A stretch of DNA of 64,000 bases, from positions 2,418,001 through 2,482,000 of the forward strand of contig NZ_CP040932.1 in NCBI RefSeq assembly GCF_006351965.1, read 5' to 3'. The notes below the pieces were generated by a model that saw only the letters and a program-made list of their open reading frames with translations, did no database searches and was not told the DNA's origin. Origin of the DNA: Oceanicola sp. D3 (GTDB lineage: Bacteria; Pseudomonadota; Alphaproteobacteria; Rhodobacterales; Rhodobacteraceae). The translations under genes and the position numbers were made by a program. Positions 61,261 through 64,000 of the stretch are shown in pieces; position 1 is the first letter of the stretch; each line of letters starts with the position of its first letter.

Positions 61261-62499
61261 TTAGCGGCCTGCGACAGAGGATTGGTATGCGTTGAGGCCA
61301 GAGATCAGCGCCGTGCCGGTTGGGGCCTCGTTGCGGGCGCAGAACTCTGCCCAGACCGCGCCGAAGGGCAAATCTTTGAACTCCTCCGTCAGCATGAAGC
61401 GGGCCGAGAAATCCAGCGCATCTTCCGCCGCGCGAAGCTGGCCAAGCGGCAACAGCAGGGCGCGCAGGAGCGCCTTTTGCATGTTGCGAGTGCCGATCAC
61501 CCAAGCTGCGGTGCGGCTGATGGTGGCATCAAAAAAATCCAGCCCGATATGGGTGCGCCCCAGCATCTCGCCGCTGACCAGCTCGTTGGCCATCGCCTGA
61601 ATATCGTCGTTCAGCAGGATCACATGGTCGCTGTCCCAGCGCATCGGGCGGCTGACGTGCAGCAGGATCTCGTCGAGCGACAGAGCGCAGGCCGAGAGCT
61701 TGTCGGCGATGTTCTCGGTCGGGTGGAAATGGCCCATGTCGAGGCAAAGCAGCGTGCCCTTGCGGATCGCATAGCCCAAGTAAAACTCGTGGCTGCCCAC
61801 GGTGCAGGCTTCCACCCCGATGCCGAAGAGCTTGCTCTCCACCGCATCCAGCATCTTGGCCCGGTCCTGCGTGGGGGCCAGCATTTCATCCAGCGAGGCT
61901 TCGAGCCTCTTGCGCGCCGCCATCCTGTCTACCGGCACATCCTTGTAGCCATCCGGCACCCAGATGTTGTTGATGCAGGCCGAGCCCAGCTCTTCGCCCA
62001 TCTGCGCGGCGATCTCGCGCGTGCGCTTGCCATGCTCGATCCAGAAATCGCGAATGCCCTTGTCCGGGTGCGCGAGGGTCAGGTTGTCGTCGGCCTTTTC
62101 GTGGGCAAAGAAGGTTGGGTTGAAGTCCAGCCCGATGCCCTGCGCCTTCGCCCAATCAACCCAAGGCGCGAAGTGCTTGTATTCGATCTCGTCGCGGTCG
62201 GGCGTTTCATCGCTGTCGAGATACATCGCATGCAGGTTCAGCCGATGCGATCCGGGGATCATCGAATAGGCAAACTCCAGATCGGCGCGCAGCTCATCAG
62301 GCGTGCGGGCGCGGCCGGGGTAGTTGCCGGTGGCCTGAATGCCGCCGCCGGAGGTTGCGGAGCGGTTCTCAAACCCCACCACGTCATCGCCCTGCCAGCA
62401 ATGCATCGAGATCGGGATGGTCTTGAGCCGTTCAAGCGCGGCCTCGGTGTCGATGCCCCAATCGGAAAACTGCGCCTTGGCGCTTTCATAGATGCTCAT
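61261..62499 (-). CDS. rhaA: L-rhamnose isomerase
   Basis: This 412-residue enzyme converts L-rhamnose to L-rhamnulose. It closely follows the E. coli RhaA pattern along its whole length: ISMHCWQGDDVVGFEN, GIQATGNYPGRAR, RLNLHAMYLDS, DAVESKLFGIGVEA, LDMGHFHPTENI and SRPMRWDSDHVILL, which carry the manganese and substrate ligands. GGGAGGAAAG precedes the ATG. It lies 23 bp after rhaD on the same strand. No rhamnose kinase or transporter is in the window. Confidence 0.95.
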   Translation of the reverse strand: MSIYESAKAQFSDWGIDTEAALERLKTIPISMHCWQGDDVVGFENRSATSGGGIQATGNYPGRARTPDELRADLEFAYSMIPGSHRLNLHAMYLDSDETPDRDEIEYKHFAPWVDWAKAQGIGLDFNPTFFAHEKADDNLTLAHPDKGIRDFWIEHGKRTREIAAQMGEELGSACINNIWVPDGYKDVPVDRMAARKRLEASLDEMLAPTQDRAKMLDAVESKLFGIGVEACTVGSHEFYLGYAIRKGTLLCLDMGHFHPTENIADKLSACALSLDEILLHVSRPMRWDSDHVILLNDDIQAMANELVSGEMLGRTHIGLDFFDATISRTAAWVIGTRNMQKALLRALLLPLGQLRAAEDALDFSARFMLTEEFKDLPFGAVWAEFCARNEAPTGTALISGLNAYQSSVAGR

Positions 62500-62522
62500 T
62501 GTCTTTCCTCCCTGTCCCGCGC

Positions 62523-64000
62523 TCAGCGCGTGAACGCCTGAACATTGCCCGCATCCACGTTGAGGATGTTGCCGGTGGATTTTGCCGAGAGGTCAGACGC
62601 CAGAAAATAGGCCGCCTCTGCAATGTCCTCGGGCAGAACCGAACGCTTTAGCATCGAGCGCTGGCGATACATCTCCTCCAGCCCTTCCTTGTCGGTGCCA
62701 TAGGTTCCGGCGCGCTGTTCCAGCCACTCGCCTTCCCAGATTTTCGAGCCGCGCAGCACGGCATCCGGGTTGACGACATTGACCCGAATGCCAGCTTCTG
62801 CCCCTTCCAGCGCCAAGCAACGGGCAAGGTGAATTTCGCTCGCCTTGGCGGTGCAATAGGCCGAGGCATTGGGCGATGCGGCGAGGCCGTTTTTGGAAGC
62901 GACAAAGACAATCGCGCCGCCCATGTCTTGCACCCGCATCACCTTGAAGGCCTCGCGGCTAACGAGGAAATACCCGGTGCTGAGGATATCCATGTTCTTG
63001 TTCCACAGCGCCAGCGTGGTTCCTTCCACCGGAGCAGACGAGGCGATGCCGGCGTTGGAGACCAGAATATCAATGCCGCCGAACTCCACCGCGCATTCGG
63101 CATAGGCGGCGGCCACAGCGCTCTCGTCGGTGACGTTCATGTTGACGGTGCGCACCACGTCTTTGCCAAAGCGCGAGGCCAGGCCTTCCTGCGTCGCCGC
63201 AAGCGCCTCGTCGTTGATGTCCGCCAGCATGACGCAGGCCCCCTCGCGCAGATAACGCTCGGCGGTTGCCGCGCCAATGCCCCCTGCCCCGCCGGTCACC
63301 AGCGCCACGCGCCCGGCCAGCGATTTTGGCTTGGGCATGCGTTGCAGCTTGGCCTCTTCCAGCAACCAGTATTCGATGTCGAAAGCCTCCTGTTCGGGCA
63401 GGCCAACGTATTCGGAGACCGAGGACGCGCCGCGCATCACGTTGATTGCGTTGACGTAGAACTCACCGGAAATGCGCGCTGTCGCCTTGTCCTTGGCGAA
63501 GGTGATCATGCCGACGCCGGGCACGAGGTAGACCACCGCATTTGGGTCGCGCAGCGCGGGGCTGTCATCACGTTTGCAGCGCTCGTAGTAGGCTTTGTAG
63601 TCTTCGCGGTAGGCCGCGATCTGCTCGGGCAGCCCCTCGAGCACCTCGTCGAGATTGCCCTTGGCCGGGTCGAAGTTGACCACCAGCGGGCGGATCTTGG
63701 TGCGCAGGAAGTGATCTGGGCAGGATGTGCCGAGCGCGGCCAGCGGCTCCATGTTTTGCGCGTTGACGAATTCCAGCACCGCGGCGCTGTCGTTGAAGTG
63801 GCCCACCATATGCTGGTTGCCAGACACGAAGCCACGGATCGCGGGCATCAGCCGCGCGGCCGTGGCGCGGCGCTCGGCTTCGGGCAGGCTCTGGTGCTTT
63901 GCCCCGCCAAAGGGCGCCACGCCCTCGGTCTTTTTCGCCAGCCACTCGGTAGCGACATTGATGATTTCAATCGTCTTGTCGTAGCAGGACTTCGCGGTAT
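62523..64000 (-). CDS. rhaD: Bifunctional rhamnulose-1-phosphate aldolase/short-chain dehydrogenase (5' end outside window)
   Basis: The frame is open to the window edge; 492 residues are visible of about 700. The upstream part belongs to a class II aldolase domain (FVSGNQHMVGHFNDSAAVL, ALGTSCPDHFLRTKIRPL). The last 260 or so are an SDR domain (ALVTGGAGGIGAATAERYL, SNAGIASS, catalytic Tyr-Lys in ASAYCTAKASEI). The fused enzyme cleaves rhamnulose-1-phosphate and oxidises L-lactaldehyde. A GTG at 63920 is in frame, but the codons before it continue the aldolase sequence. Confidence 0.92.
   Translation of the reverse strand, partial: TAKSCYDKTIEIINVATEWLAKKTEGVAPFGGAKHQSLPEAERRATAARLMPAIRGFVSGNQHMVGHFNDSAAVLEFVNAQNMEPLAALGTSCPDHFLRTKIRPLVVNFDPAKGNLDEVLEGLPEQIAAYREDYKAYYERCKRDDSPALRDPNAVVYLVPGVGMITFAKDKATARISGEFYVNAINVMRGASSVSEYVGLPEQEAFDIEYWLLEEAKLQRMPKPKSLAGRVALVTGGAGGIGAATAERYLREGACVMLADINDEALAATQEGLASRFGKDVVRTVNMNVTDESAVAAAYAECAVEFGGIDILVSNAGIASSAPVEGTTLALWNKNMDILSTGYFLVSREAFKVMRVQDMGGAIVFVASKNGLAASPNASAYCTAKASEIHLARCLALEGAEAGIRVNVVNPDAVLRGSKIWEGEWLEQRAGTYGTDKEGLEEMYRQRSMLKRSVLPEDIAEAAYFLASDLSAKSTGNILNVDAGNVQAFTR

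Overview
This is a high-GC (about 63-65% by eye), gene-dense bacterial chromosome segment, best read as an alphaproteobacterium of the Rhodobacterales (roseobacter/Paracoccaceae type). The evidence is a complete PhyR-NepR-EcfG general stress module, a rhizobial/rhodobacterial glycerol ABC operon (glpD-S-T-P-Q-U-V), alphaproteobacterial families (DUF2585, DUF2783, a carnitine dehydrogenase/thioesterase fusion) and several ABC sugar importers typical of this group. I saw no rRNA, tRNA, CRISPR array, prophage or transposase. Two genes are cut by the window ends: a desaturase at the left and rhaD at the right.

Layout. 1-5 kb: desaturase tail, a small secreted protein, anmK diverging from tyrS, and a lone znuA behind a Zur-type palindrome. 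4.9-7.6 kb: L-carnitine breakdown (DUF849 dehydrocarnitine cleavage enzyme, small secreted protein, carnitine dehydrogenase fused to betainyl-CoA thioesterase). 7.6-14.2 kb: MarR regulator diverging from hmgA-fahA (homogentisate to fumarate and acetoacetate), a DUF2585 membrane protein, then a metallo-beta-lactamase-fold protein, an FAD hydroxylase and a DUF2783 protein. 14.2-24 kb: a general-stress island with envelope proteins, a Crp/Fnr regulator, an AI-2E-type permease, a phospholipase D protein, histidine kinase, ecfG, nepR and phyR. 24-25.3 kb: a thioesterase and a MarR regulator. 25.3-36.6 kb: the glycerol regulon, with glpK, glpV, glpU, glpQ, glpP, glpT, glpS and glpD on the minus strand and glpR diverging, flanked by matched GlpR operator sites.

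36.7-49.8 kb: an FAD oxidoreductase and a zinc alcohol dehydrogenase, then a long plus-strand sugar cluster behind two LacI-type operators. It encodes an SDR, three Gfo/Idh/MocA oxidoreductases, a TIM-barrel isomerase/epimerase and a ribose-type ABC importer, with a SIS-domain protein on the opposite strand. Its substrate is unknown. 49.9-61.2 kb: a polyol (probably pentitol) system with a SorC regulator and two SDRs on the minus strand, and an ABC importer, zinc polyol dehydrogenase, HAD phosphatase and xylulokinase on the plus strand. 61.3-64 kb: L-rhamnose isomerase and the start of the bifunctional rhamnulose-phosphate aldolase/dehydrogenase.

The most notable observations are: a perfectly palindromic, bidirectional EcfG promoter between nepR and phyR; EcfG-like promoters before neighbouring envelope genes, one of which would also drive a Crp/Fnr regulator; a repeated intergenic element with TGCACA iterons between GTTAAC boxes; a metallo-beta-lactamase-fold protein that has lost all ligands specific to the second metal site; and complementary degeneration of the two GlpS/GlpT ATPases.
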